Shown here: in pieces, positions 33,523 through 42,015 of the stretch
How the letters are laid out: each line of letters begins with the position of its first letter
Position numbering within the stretch: the first letter of the stretch is position 1
Notes under the pieces: model-generated
Told to the model about the DNA's origin: nothing
Database searches by the model: none
The model's input: the letters and a program-made list of their open reading frames with translations, nothing else
Source of the DNA: Phaeobacter bryozoorum
GTDB lineage: Bacteria; Pseudomonadota; Alphaproteobacteria; Rhodobacterales; Rhodobacteraceae
DNA: 64,000 nt
NCBI RefSeq assembly: GCF_041893525.1
Contig: NZ_CP169068.1
Strand: one strand, 5' to 3'
Translations under genes and position numbers: made by a program

Positions 33523-33996
33523 TTATCCCGCCTTGATATGGCGCATGCGATCCAGCGCCCCTTGCAGGATATACGATGCGGCAACATGGTCGATCACCTC
33601 TGCGCGACGCTTTCGGCTCGTATCCGCCTCCAGAAGCGCCCTTTCGGCGGCGACCGTGCTCAACCTTTCGTCCCAGAAGCCGATCGGCAGTTCGGTCAGC
33701 TTGGCCAGATTGCGGGCAAAGGCGCGGGTTTTCTGGCAGCGCGGCCCTTCGGAGCCGTCCATATTGCGCGGCAGCCCCAGCAGCAGGGCGCCGACCTCTC
33801 GGGTCTTGACGATCTCGAACAGGCGGTCGGCATCCAGGGTGAATTTCTTGCGCCGGATGGTTTCCAGCGGCGTCGCCACGGTGCCCATACGGTCGGAGAT
33901 GGCGACACCAACGGTTTTGTCGCCAAAATCCAGCCCCGCAATCGGGGTGAAGGCGGGGACGGCTGCGGCGAAGGCTTCGAAGTCGTCATGGATCAT
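33523..33996 (-). CDS. ruvX: Holliday junction resolvase RuvX (YqgF family)
   Basis: The 157-residue product from the Met at 33996 shows the RNase-H-like fold motif GLDFGDKTVGVAISD with the catalytic acidic residue (Asp near 23). It also has LLLGLPRNMDGSEGPR and the C-terminal acidic motif around Trp-Asp-Glu-Arg-Leu-Ser-Thr-Val, followed by the Asp of Val-Ile-Asp-His. RuvX/YqgF is needed for 16S rRNA 5' maturation and resembles junction resolvases. Its start overlaps the ccmI stop by 4 bp (ATGA), so the two are translationally coupled. The 50-residue upstream extension of the frame is a GC-rich artefact. Confidence 0.93.
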   Translation of the reverse strand: MIHDDFEAFAAAVPAFTPIAGLDFGDKTVGVAISDRMGTVATPLETIRRKKFTLDADRLFEIVKTREVGALLLGLPRNMDGSEGPRCQKTRAFARNLAKLTELPIGFWDERLSTVAAERALLEADTSRKRRAEVIDHVAASYILQGALDRMRHIKAG

Positions 33997-35243
33997 TGGG
34001 TCAGTCCTGCATTTTTCGCGGCTTCGGTGATGGTGGCGAGCGCCTCTGGCATCTCGGCAAAGACCTCTTGTGCCTCCGCGTAGATCGCCTGCGCGCGCTC
34101 GGTCTCTTGCAGCACGGCAAGGGCGCCGATCAGCCGCGCCCATTCCTGCGGTGTGCCGCCGCTGTCGGCCAGCCGCTGCGACAGCCCCTCGACCATGCCG
34201 CGGATCATCTGCTGGCGTTCCTGCGCGCTCATCTCCCCGGCCGCGGCGATATCGTCCTGGCTGGGACCCGAGAGCGCCGGGGGTCCGCCGGGGGCCGGTC
34301 TGCTGCCCGGGGCGATCGGCGTATAGTCGACCCCGGCGCGATAGGCGATATCCTCGATCTGGGCGGAGATGGCGGTGATCCAGGGGGCGCCCTCCGGGCC
34401 CATGGCCAGGGTCTCGCTCCAGACCTCATAGGCGAGGTCCGGGCGGCCGATCTGCGCCATCATCAGCCCCCAGTAGTAGCGCGCGCCGCCATCAAAGCGG
34501 TTGAGCGTCAGTGCGGTGCGCAGGGCGTCCTCGGCCTCTGGGGAGACATAGCCGCCTGCGGCCATGATCTGCAGCTCTGCCAGCTCGCCGAAATCGCGCG
34601 CCTCGACGTCGCCGGACATGATGCGGATGTAATTGGCCTTGGCCTGTGCGGCGGCGGCGAAATTGCCGAGGTTCGCCTCATGCTGGGCGAGCAGCGCCTG
34701 GCCCTGGGCGTCGTTGGTGCGGGCGGCGGCGGTTTCGCGCAGCTGATCGACCAGGGTCGCATATCCGGGTTCCACCACGCGTTCGGGGCGGGCCGGGGCA
34801 TCGGCCTCGGCTTCGGCCTGCGAGGGGCGGCTGGCGGCGCGTTCGGCGGCGGCATCAATCCGCAGCTGCAGGCCCAGATCGCTGTATCCGGGTGCCCCGA
34901 GATTGGCATAGAGCAGATAGGTGCCGGCGCAGATCCCAGCGGTCAGCACAACAGCGGTTGCGCCGGTCAGCAGGCGCGGCTGCGAGCGGCCGGTGGCGGC
35001 GGCCTGCGCCTGGGCATCGGCGGTCAGGATGCGGCGCGAAATCTCTGTGCGGACCCGTTCGGCGTCACCCTCCTGCAGCACGCCACGCGCCAGATCCTTG
35101 TCCACGTCGCGCAGCTGCTGGCGATAGACCTGAAGATCATAGGCCGCAGCAGGCGCGCCGCTGTCACGGCCCCGCAGTAGCACAAGGGACAGCAGAATGG
35201 CCGTGGCCAGCGTGATAAGACTGATGACAATCCAGAAGGTCAT
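33993..35243 (-). CDS. ccmI: c-type cytochrome biogenesis protein CcmI
   Basis: CcmI is a membrane-anchored chaperone that holds apocytochrome c for heme ligation. The 416-residue product from the Met at 35243 has a short periplasmic start, a first transmembrane helix (about residues 3-22), a cytoplasmic helical loop with the phrase VYRQQLRDVDKDLARGVLQEGDAE, and a second membrane helix at about 98-118. A long periplasmic TPR-like C-terminal domain follows (about 185-400). The loop and the TPR helices match the family. Alanine-rich stretches are present but no frameshift is visible. It precedes ruvX with a 4-bp overlap. A 281-bp promoter region separates it from the divergent soxB. Confidence 0.9.
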   Translation of the reverse strand: MTFWIVISLITLATAILLSLVLLRGRDSGAPAAAYDLQVYRQQLRDVDKDLARGVLQEGDAERVRTEISRRILTADAQAQAAATGRSQPRLLTGATAVVLTAGICAGTYLLYANLGAPGYSDLGLQLRIDAAAERAASRPSQAEAEADAPARPERVVEPGYATLVDQLRETAAARTNDAQGQALLAQHEANLGNFAAAAQAKANYIRIMSGDVEARDFGELAELQIMAAGGYVSPEAEDALRTALTLNRFDGGARYYWGLMMAQIGRPDLAYEVWSETLAMGPEGAPWITAISAQIEDIAYRAGVDYTPIAPGSRPAPGGPPALSGPSQDDIAAAGEMSAQERQQMIRGMVEGLSQRLADSGGTPQEWARLIGALAVLQETERAQAIYAEAQEVFAEMPEALATITEAAKNAGLTQ

Positions 35244-35524
35244 GGCGGCTCCCGCAGTTTCACACTCATGTATAGGGGCGCAGGCGCGGAAAAAAGGCCT
35301 AACTGCTGCGGCGCGCTGTCCCGGCTGGTCGGAGGGCCGCCTGCGCGCCAAAGCACAGGCAAAGCTCAGCCTACAGCTTCGGGCAAACTGGCTGGCATAG
35401 CGGCGGCGGCGCGTCGTCTTTGGGTCCGCATGTCGCAACCATGCACGATTGCGACGATAAACGGCGCAGCCCGGGGCGATCTGTGGTGCATACCCGGTAG
35501 CAGTCTCGAACCACGGATTCGCCC

Positions 35525-36769
35525 ATGAAACGTTATTCTGCCTTTGCTGTCGCGCGTGAGGCGCTGCGCTACCACACCGGATGGGAACGCGCCTGGCGCT
35601 CGCCTGAACCGAAACGCCACTATGATGTGATCATCGTCGGGGCCGGGGGGCATGGTCTGGCCACAGCCTATTTCCTTGGCAAGAATTTCGGCATCACCAA
35701 TGTCGCCGTTCTGGAAAAGGGCTGGCTGGGCGGCGGGAATACCGGGCGTAACACCACCATCATCCGCTCCAACTACCTGCAGGATCCCTCGGCGGCGATC
35801 TATGAGAAGGCGCGCTCGCTCTATGAGACGATGAGCCAGGACATCAACTACAACGTGATGTTCAGCCCGCGCGGCGTGATCATGCTGGCGCAGACCGAGC
35901 ATGAGGTGCGCGGCTACAAGCGCACCGCCCATGCCAATGCCCTGCAGGGCGTGCAGACCGAATGGATTGAGCCTGCGCGCGTGAAGGAGCTGGTGCCGAT
36001 CATCAACCTCGAAGGGCCGCGCTATCCGGTTCTGGGCGGCCTCTGGCAGGAACGCGGCGGCACCGCGCGTCACGATGCGGTGGCCTGGGGCTATGCGCGG
36101 GCCTGTTCCAACATGGGTATGGACATCATCCAGCAGTGTGAAGTCACCGGCGTGCGCAATGAGAATGGCCGCGTGGTTGGCGTCGACACCACCAAGGGCG
36201 CCATCGACTGCGACAAGCTGGGCATGGTGGTTGCGGGCAATTGTTCGCATCTGTCGGACATGGCGGGTTTCCGTCTGCCGGTGGAAAGCGTGGCGCTGCA
36301 GGCGCTGGTGTCCGAGCCGATCAAACCCTGCATGGATGTGGTTGTGATGGCCAATACCGTGCATGGCTACATGTCGCAGTCCGACAAGGGCGAGATGGTC
36401 ATCGGCGGCGGCACCGACGGGTTCAACAACTACACCCAGCGCGGATCTTTCCATCATATCGAGGAAACCGTGCGCGCGCTCAACGAGACCTTCCCGATGG
36501 TCAGCCGTCTGAAGATGCTGCGCCAGTGGGGCGGGATCGTGGATGTGACCGGCGACCGCTCGCCGCTGATCTCCAAGACACCGGTTGGCAATATCTTTGT
36601 CAACGCAGGCTGGGGTACCGGCGGCTTCAAGGCGATCCCGGGTTCTGGCTGGGCGATGGCCGAGCTGATGGCCACAGGTCATTCGCCGCTGGCCGAAGAG
36701 TTTTCGATGATGCGCTTCAAGGAAGGCAAGTTCATCGACGAGAGCGTTGCTGCCGGTGTGGCGCACTGA
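35525..36769 (+). CDS. soxB: sarcosine oxidase subunit beta
   Basis: Heterotetrameric sarcosine oxidase (SoxABDG) oxidises sarcosine to glycine and passes the methyl group to tetrahydrofolate. The beta subunit holds covalent FMN and non-covalent FAD. The 414-residue product has the FAD Rossmann motif VIIVGAGGHGLATAYFLGKN (about residues 37-56), then a Gly-Gly-Gly-Asn-Thr-Gly-Arg-Asn-Thr-Thr segment. The end has the Gly-Trp-Gly-Thr-Gly-Gly-Phe-Lys flavin loop and a final acidic tail. It is the first gene of soxBDAG. The order is interrupted by a GIY-YIG gene on the other strand that ends two bases after the soxB stop, so read-through into soxD must cross that gene antisense. Confidence 0.96.
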   Translation: MKRYSAFAVAREALRYHTGWERAWRSPEPKRHYDVIIVGAGGHGLATAYFLGKNFGITNVAVLEKGWLGGGNTGRNTTIIRSNYLQDPSAAIYEKARSLYETMSQDINYNVMFSPRGVIMLAQTEHEVRGYKRTAHANALQGVQTEWIEPARVKELVPIINLEGPRYPVLGGLWQERGGTARHDAVAWGYARACSNMGMDIIQQCEVTGVRNENGRVVGVDTTKGAIDCDKLGMVVAGNCSHLSDMAGFRLPVESVALQALVSEPIKPCMDVVVMANTVHGYMSQSDKGEMVIGGGTDGFNNYTQRGSFHHIEETVRALNETFPMVSRLKMLRQWGGIVDVTGDRSPLISKTPVGNIFVNAGWGTGGFKAIPGSGWAMAELMATGHSPLAEEFSMMRFKEGKFIDESVAAGVAH

Positions 36770-36771
36770 TG

Positions 36772-37173
36772 TTAGTTATTGCTTCCATATCGGCTCAACG
36801 CGTTTGCGAGTCCGCTCAAGCCTGGTGCGGTACCTGCAAGAACATTGTGTTGAACATTAAGGGGCGGGTTCAGGCCCTTTATAAGGTCGGTTTCAGTGGC
36901 TCTTCGAGAGAACTCGTTCTCGTTGAAGATGATGCCAACGGAGTTAGCCCCCATGTTGCAGGCGGGTTGCCATTTTTCATGGTCGCCAAACCTAGTTGTG
37001 AAGTCGGAAGCGATGCCTACGTACAGAACGTTAAACAGGTCAGTTCGAAAATCTCGCGCCATGAACGCGTAAATTCCTCCGAAGTGTCCGAAGTCAGAAG
37101 CTGGGGGGTAGACCGAGAAATCGTACCGTCCCCCCGATGCTCCGTAGAGAGTGAGAATTCTAAGGTTGCTCAT
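36772..37173 (-). CDS. GIY-YIG nuclease-domain protein inserted in the sox operon
   Basis: The 133-residue product has one GIY-YIG fold: Gly33-Ile34-Tyr35 (FGGIYAF), Tyr51-Val52-Gly53 (VLYVGIASDF), Arg61, the metal-binding Glu94 in an Ala-Thr-Glu-Thr-Asp-Leu-Ile helix and Asn106. All key catalytic positions look intact. No extra DNA-binding domain is seen. It is clearly more AT-rich than the flanking sox genes. It lies antisense between soxB and soxD, with two bases to soxB and 107 bp to soxD. It probably arrived by a targeted insertion, since homing-type nucleases of this class cut and insert at specific sites. Expression and target are unknown. Confidence 0.8.
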   Translation of the reverse strand: MSNLRILTLYGASGGRYDFSVYPPASDFGHFGGIYAFMARDFRTDLFNVLYVGIASDFTTRFGDHEKWQPACNMGANSVGIIFNENEFSRRATETDLIKGLNPPLNVQHNVLAGTAPGLSGLANALSRYGSNN

Positions 37174-37280
37174 TACGGTACCTTTTTGATGTTCGCATTA
37201 TGTTCCAGTGTGTCCTGTGTTCGGAAATGTGTCAACACCTTGTGTGTCTTCCTGCGCTCTACCCAAGAAATGGTGGTGAA

Positions 37281-37610
37281 ATGCTGATCCTTGAATGCCC
37301 CTATTGCGGCGTCAAAGCCGAAGAAACTGAACTGGCCGCTGGTGGCGAGGCGCATCTGAAGCGTTTTGGTCCCGGCTCGTCGGATGACGAGTTTCATGAC
37401 TATCTGTTCATGCGCGAAAACCCCAAGGGCGTGCATTTTGAGCGCTGGCGCCATGCCAATGGCTGCGGCAAGTGGTTCCATGCTGCGCGCTGCACCACCA
37501 CGCTTGAGGTTTTTGGCACCTACAGCGCCCAGACCACCGAGCCGCCCAAGGACATTCTGGATGCGGTCACGGCCAAGCGTCCCGGCTGGACATGGCGGGA
37601 TCTGAAATGA
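37281..37610 (+). CDS. soxD: sarcosine oxidase subunit delta
   Basis: The 109-residue delta subunit carries the zinc site CPYCG (Cys6-Cys9) at the N terminus and a second metal pair in the His-Ala-Asn-Gly-Cys and Ala-Ala-Arg-Cys region near residues 63-75. This pattern is diagnostic of the SoxD family. SoxD stabilises the alpha-beta core. The ATG at 37281 is preceded by GGTGGTGAA; the frame opens at 37200, but the extra 27 residues have no family likeness. It is the first gene after the inserted GIY-YIG gene and is followed by soxA after 58 bp. It must be transcribed either by read-through from soxB or from a promoter in 37174-37280. Confidence 0.93.
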   Translation: MLILECPYCGVKAEETELAAGGEAHLKRFGPGSSDDEFHDYLFMRENPKGVHFERWRHANGCGKWFHAARCTTTLEVFGTYSAQTTEPPKDILDAVTAKRPGWTWRDLK

Positions 37611-37668
37611 TCGCCTGTCTGAACGTTACCTCCCTTTTCGTCGCCCTCTCTTGCGAAAGGTCCGCCAC

Positions 37669-40600
37669 ATGAGCACGCGCCTTGCCAAAAACGGCCGGTT
37701 GATCGACCGCTCCAAACCGATCGAATTCACCTTCAACGGCAAGCGGATGAAGGGCTATGTAGGCGATACGCTGGCGTCGGCCCTGTTGGCCAATGACCAG
37801 ATGATGGTTGGCCGCTCGTTCAAATATCACCGCCCGCGCGGTCTGGTTGCGGCTGGCCCGGAAGAGCCCAATGCGCTTGTGGGTCTGGGCACCGGCGACC
37901 GGTTTGAACCCAACCAGCGCGCCACCACGACCGAGCTGTTCTCGGGCCTGTCGGCGCAGTCGCAGAACCATTGGCCGAGCCTTGAGTTCGACGTGGGCGT
38001 GGCCAATAACGCGCTGGCGCGGTTCCTGCCTGCGGGGTTCTACTACAAGATGTTCATCCACCCGCGTCCGCTGTGGAAACATGTCTACGAGCCGATCATC
38101 CGCCAGTCCGCCGGTCTGGGCAAAGCGCCCGACAAGGAGCTGAAGGACGCCGACACCTACGAGCATTTCTATTATTTCGTCGATGTGCTGGTGATTGGTG
38201 GTGGTGTTGCGGGTTTGCAGGCGGCCAAGGCTGCGGCGATGTCCGGTGCCAAGGTTCTGCTGCTGGAGCAGCACAACCATTGGGGTGGCCGCGCGCCGGT
38301 TGATGGCGGCACCATCGACGGGATGGAACCCGGCGCTTGGGTCGAGAAAACCCTCGCCGAGCTGCGGGGCATGGACAATGTGCTGCTGCGCGACCGCTGC
38401 ATGGGCGCGGGCGTCTATGATCACGGCTATGCGCTGGGGTATGAGCGTCTGACCGATCATGCGCCGGGGCAGGGTGGTCCGCGCCACCGTCTGTGGCGGA
38501 TCCGGGCCAGCCAGATTGTGACGGCGACCGGTGCGATTGAACGGCCTTTGTCCTTTGCGGGCAATGATGTGCCGGGCGTGATGCTGGCGGCCTCGATGCG
38601 CGACTATGCGGTGAACTGGGGGGTGACACCCGGCCAGAAAGTGGTTGTGGCCACCAACAATGATGACGCCTATCGCACCGCGATTGCGCTGCATGCTGCG
38701 GGTGTCGAGGTGGTGCGCGTGCTGGATGCCCGCGACAGCGGCGGCGGCGCGCTGATGGAAGAGGTTCGTCAGCTGGGCATCCGCGTCGAATGTGGCCGGG
38801 CCATTGCCAAGGTGAAAGGCGGCAAGCGCGTCACCTCGGTGGCGATCTGTGCCCAGAACGGCGAGGGTGGTGCGCAGGAGGAGGTCGAGGCCGATGCGGT
38901 CGCGATGTCCGGCGGCTGGTCGCCGGTTGTGCACCTGTGGTCCCATTGCGGTGGCAAGCTCGTCTGGGATCAGACCCATGCGAACTTCCGCCCCGATGCC
39001 ACCCGTCCGCCGCTGGGTGCGGATGGCAAGGGTTTTGTGATTGCGGCGGGGGCTGCCAATGGCGCCGCTGGTCTGGCGGAGGCGCTGAGCGATGCGCAGG
39101 CCGCAGGCGAGGCGGCAGCCAAGGCCGCTGGCCGCAAGGTCAAGGCAGGCACCGCGCCCGTTGGTGATGCCCCGACAGAGACGGCGATGGAGCCGGTCTG
39201 GCTGATGCCTGCCAAGGCCGACATCAAGCTGCGGATGAAAACCTGGCTGGACTATCAGAACGACGTCAAAGTGTCGGATGTGCAGCTGGCCGCGCGCGAA
39301 GGGTTCGAAAGCGTCGAACATACCAAGCGCTACACCACGCTGGGCATGGCGACGGATCAGGGGAAGTTGAGCAATATCAACGGTCTGGCGATCCTTGCTG
39401 ATGCGCTGGGGTCTGAAATCCCGCAAGTGGGCACCACCACCTTCCGACCGCCCTATCACCCGATTTCGATGGGGGCGATCGGCGGTGAGGCCCGCGGGGA
39501 GATCTTCCAGCCGCTGCGCAAGACGCCGATGTATGACTGGCACGACAGCAACGGGGCGGATTGGGAACCGGTTGGCCAGTGGCGTCGCCCCTACGCCTAT
39601 GTTCGCTCCGGCGAGAGCGTGCATGACGCGGTGAACCGCGAGGTGAAGAACACCCGCGAGAACCTCGGCCTGCTGGATGCCTCGACCCTCGGCAAGCTGG
39701 TCGTCAAAGGGCCGGATGCGGGCAAGTTCCTCGACATGATGTATACCAACATGATGTCGACGCTGAAGCCGGGCAAATGCCGCTATGGTCTGATGTGTTC
39801 GGAGAACGGTTTCCTGATCGACGACGGCGTGGTTGCCCGGATCGACGAGGACACCTGGCTTTGCCACACCACCACCGGCGGTGCCGAGCGGATCCATGGC
39901 CACATGGAAGAATGGCTGCAGACCGAATGGTGGGACTGGAAAGTCTATGTTGCCAATGTCACCGAACAGCTGGCGCAGGTCGCCGTCGTGGGCCCCAACG
40001 CCCGCAAGGTGCTGGAAAAGCTGAATGAAAAAGCGGGCGGCGGTATGGATGTCTCCAAGGAGGCGCTGCCCTTCATGGAATGGCGTGATGGGGAAATCGG
40101 CGGCTTCAAGGCGCGGGCCTATCGCATCTCCTTCTCGGGCGAATTGTCCTACGAGATCGCGGTTGCGGCCTCCGAAGGTCAGGCGTTCTGGACTGCGTTG
40201 ATGGAGGCGGGCAAGGAATTCGGGGTGATGCCTTATGGCACCGAATGTCTGCACATCCTGCGGGCCGAAAAGGGCTTTATCATGATCGGCGACGAGACTG
40301 ACGGGACCGTTATCCCGCAGGATCTGGGGCTCAACTGGGCGCTGTCGAAGAAGAAAGAGGATTTCCTCGGCAAACGCGCGCATTCCCGCAGCCACATGGC
40401 CGATCCCGACCGCTGGCAGCTGGTGGGTCTGGAAACCGTAGACGGGTCGGTCCTGCCGGATGGCGCCTATGCGGTCGGCAATGGTGTCAACGCCAATGGC
40501 CAGAAAAACACCATCGGGCGCGTCACCTCGACCTATTATTCGGCCAATCTGGGCCGTGGCATTGCCATGGGTCTGGTCAAGCATGGTCCGAAGCGGATGG

Positions 40601-40701
40601 GCGAGGTGATCGAGTTCCCTGGCACCGACGGGACAATCTACAAGGCCAAGATCGTCGATCAGGTCTTTTACGACAAGGAAGGGGAGAAGCAGAATGTCTG
40701 A
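37669..40701 (+). CDS. soxA: sarcosine oxidase subunit alpha
   Basis: The 1010-residue alpha subunit binds NAD+ and holds the folate-binding domain. The N terminus has the Phe-Asn-Gly ferredoxin-like start (IEFTFNGKRMKGY). An FAD/NAD Rossmann domain begins at about residue 170 (VLVIGGGVAGLQAAKA). The C-terminal third (about 600-1000) is a GcvT-type aminomethyltransferase domain, with Leu-Gly-Leu-Leu-Asp-Ala near 665 and the glycine-rich loop around Tyr-Gly-Thr-Glu-Cys-Leu. The product length is normal. The Met at 37669 has GAAAGG at good spacing; the frame opens at 37651 but without a better site. It overlaps soxG by 8 bp. A folate-handling partner is not seen nearby. Confidence 0.96.
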   Translation: MSTRLAKNGRLIDRSKPIEFTFNGKRMKGYVGDTLASALLANDQMMVGRSFKYHRPRGLVAAGPEEPNALVGLGTGDRFEPNQRATTTELFSGLSAQSQNHWPSLEFDVGVANNALARFLPAGFYYKMFIHPRPLWKHVYEPIIRQSAGLGKAPDKELKDADTYEHFYYFVDVLVIGGGVAGLQAAKAAAMSGAKVLLLEQHNHWGGRAPVDGGTIDGMEPGAWVEKTLAELRGMDNVLLRDRCMGAGVYDHGYALGYERLTDHAPGQGGPRHRLWRIRASQIVTATGAIERPLSFAGNDVPGVMLAASMRDYAVNWGVTPGQKVVVATNNDDAYRTAIALHAAGVEVVRVLDARDSGGGALMEEVRQLGIRVECGRAIAKVKGGKRVTSVAICAQNGEGGAQEEVEADAVAMSGGWSPVVHLWSHCGGKLVWDQTHANFRPDATRPPLGADGKGFVIAAGAANGAAGLAEALSDAQAAGEAAAKAAGRKVKAGTAPVGDAPTETAMEPVWLMPAKADIKLRMKTWLDYQNDVKVSDVQLAAREGFESVEHTKRYTTLGMATDQGKLSNINGLAILADALGSEIPQVGTTTFRPPYHPISMGAIGGEARGEIFQPLRKTPMYDWHDSNGADWEPVGQWRRPYAYVRSGESVHDAVNREVKNTRENLGLLDASTLGKLVVKGPDAGKFLDMMYTNMMSTLKPGKCRYGLMCSENGFLIDDGVVARIDEDTWLCHTTTGGAERIHGHMEEWLQTEWWDWKVYVANVTEQLAQVAVVGPNARKVLEKLNEKAGGGMDVSKEALPFMEWRDGEIGGFKARAYRISFSGELSYEIAVAASEGQAFWTALMEAGKEFGVMPYGTECLHILRAEKGFIMIGDETDGTVIPQDLGLNWALSKKKEDFLGKRAHSRSHMADPDRWQLVGLETVDGSVLPDGAYAVGNGVNANGQKNTIGRVTSTYYSANLGRGIAMGLVKHGPKRMGEVIEFPGTDGTIYKAKIVDQVFYDKEGEKQNV

Positions 40702-41266
40702 TCCTGTCAGCGCAGTGAATGGGGCGAAATTCTCCGGTCTGGCACAGGTCGAGGACCGCGGGTTGCAGGGGATGATCACCCTGCGCGGCGATCTGGCCTC
40801 TGCCACCCTGAAGGCGGCGGTAAGGGCCGCCGCCGGGGCGGATGTGCCGACCAGCGGTCAGATCTCCCTGACCGAGCAGGGCGGTGTGGCCTGGATGTCG
40901 CCGGATGAGCTGCTGCTGCTGGTGCCTTACGGCGAGGTTGACGCCAAGGTGGCGGATCTGGCAGAGGCGCTGAAAGGCGAACATGCGCTGGCCGTCAATG
41001 TCTCCGACGCCCGTGGTCTGTTCCGCCTGTCCGGTGACAGCGCCCGCGAAGTTCTGGCGAAAATCTGCCCGGTCGATATGTCGGCTGAGGCCTTCAAACC
41101 GGGCCAGTTTCGCCGCACGCGCATGGCGCAGGTGGCGGCGGCCTTCTGGCTGGACAATAACGGTGCATTTCACATCGTTTGTTTCCGTTCAGTGGGCGGA
41201 TATGTCTACAACTTGTTATGCACCGCCGCGCATCCACAATCTAAGGTAGGTGCGTTAACTGGTTAA
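40694..41266 (+). CDS. soxG: sarcosine oxidase subunit gamma
   Basis: The gamma subunit is a short GcvT-like protein that caps the folate-binding cavity of the alpha subunit. The 190-residue product shows LQGMITLRGDLASATLKAAV, the Ala-Trp-Met-Ser-Pro-Asp-Glu-Leu-Leu segment, and a C-terminal ICFRSV-like block (here IVCFRSVGGYVYNLLC). It starts eight bases inside soxA, so translation is coupled. It ends the operon; a hairpin with an adjacent T-run lies about 37 bp after the stop (41303-41334). Compared with other species, the C-terminal tail is short. No disruption seen. Confidence 0.9.
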   Translation: MSDPVSAVNGAKFSGLAQVEDRGLQGMITLRGDLASATLKAAVRAAAGADVPTSGQISLTEQGGVAWMSPDELLLLVPYGEVDAKVADLAEALKGEHALAVNVSDARGLFRLSGDSAREVLAKICPVDMSAEAFKPGQFRRTRMAQVAAAFWLDNNGAFHIVCFRSVGGYVYNLLCTAAHPQSKVGALTG

Positions 41267-41302
41267 GGCAATTTAGCCTTGTGGTGCGTTTTACGTGCAG
41301 GT

Positions 41303-41334
41303 AAAGTGCTTCTGGATTTCCGGGGGCACTTTTT
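41303..41334 (+). terminator. Probable terminator after soxG
   Basis: AAAGTGC (41303-41309) pairs with GCACTTT (41326-41332), with an inner CTGG/CCGG pairing, followed by further T bases. The position, 37 bases after the soxG stop, and the T-run fit an intrinsic terminator for the sox operon. Confidence 0.6.
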
Positions 41335-41445
41335 ACTTGGCTTTGTTGGTTCTTCACCATTTGTGATTCATGATCACCGCCAATTCGGGAGTTATCTGTC
41401 TGCTGCATAGCCGGGCTATGCTGTATTAACTGGTGGGAGGTTAAT

Positions 41446-41901
41446 ATGTTCAAGGTCGCTGACCTGCTGCTGCCAATTGCAAGGACGCTGGGCTTTGCTG
41501 CCTGCGTGGCACTTGGCACCGGTCTGGCGACCCCGGCGGCGGCGCTGGAAGGGATTTATACCTGCAAGGTGAAATCGCTGTCTGGCCGAGGGTGGATCCC
41601 GCCGCTGATCAGCCTGCGTTTCCACGATGAATGGTCGGCGGAAGTGGTGCATTCCGGCAATGTCAGTGCGCTGTCCGGCCGCCCGCTGAAGGCCGGGTTT
41701 TTCCGCATCAGCGATATCTCCTACCGGGTCAGCTGGACGGTCACCAGCGCCTCGGTCGGCAATGGCGCGAGCGCGGTGGAAACCCATTATCGCGCGGTGT
41801 TCAACACCCAGAACAAGAAACTGTCGGTAAAGGTGATCTCCGGTGGCGTCGGGGAGAAATCGCCACGCGGCATCGGCCAATGCGCCCAGGTCACAAGTTA
41901 G
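41446..41901 (+). CDS. Hypothetical secreted protein (paralogue 1 of a tandem pair)
   Basis: The 151-residue product has a signal peptide (hydrophobic to about residue 28, cleavage near Ala-Ala-Ala). The mature part begins Gly-Ile-Tyr-Thr-Cys-Lys-Val and has two cysteines (near residues 42 and 147). The pattern Tyr-x-Cys ... Gly-Trp-Ile ... ends in a Gln-Cys segment and is shared with the next gene, so a disulfide-stabilised beta-rich secreted fold is likely. I do not recognise a named family. The ATG has GGGAGGT upstream. It lies between the sox operon and sodB, and both paralogues run the same way. Function unknown. Confidence 0.7.
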   Translation: MFKVADLLLPIARTLGFAACVALGTGLATPAAALEGIYTCKVKSLSGRGWIPPLISLRFHDEWSAEVVHSGNVSALSGRPLKAGFFRISDISYRVSWTVTSASVGNGASAVETHYRAVFNTQNKKLSVKVISGGVGEKSPRGIGQCAQVTS

Positions 41902-42015
41902 CTGATGATGTCGCGGCTGCATCGTAGCGGCAATTCCATAGAAAAGACTTCACAACCTGCGCGCGATTGACGATATAGCGGCTGTATCCATTTCCTGAGA
42001 GCGCGAGCATTCCCG

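Noticed and set aside
35244..35524. Possible riboswitch upstream of soxB
   Set aside because: I could not match the stems or conserved core of glycine, SAM or folate riboswitches.
36241..37287. 348-residue plus frame across the end of soxB and the GIY-YIG gene
   Set aside because: Different frame from soxB, with no family likeness; the minus-strand GIY-YIG motifs fit better.
37567..40806. 1079-residue open frame antisense to soxA
   Set aside because: It mirrors soxA exactly. High GC at third positions leaves long antisense frames open. No family pattern and no ribosome site.
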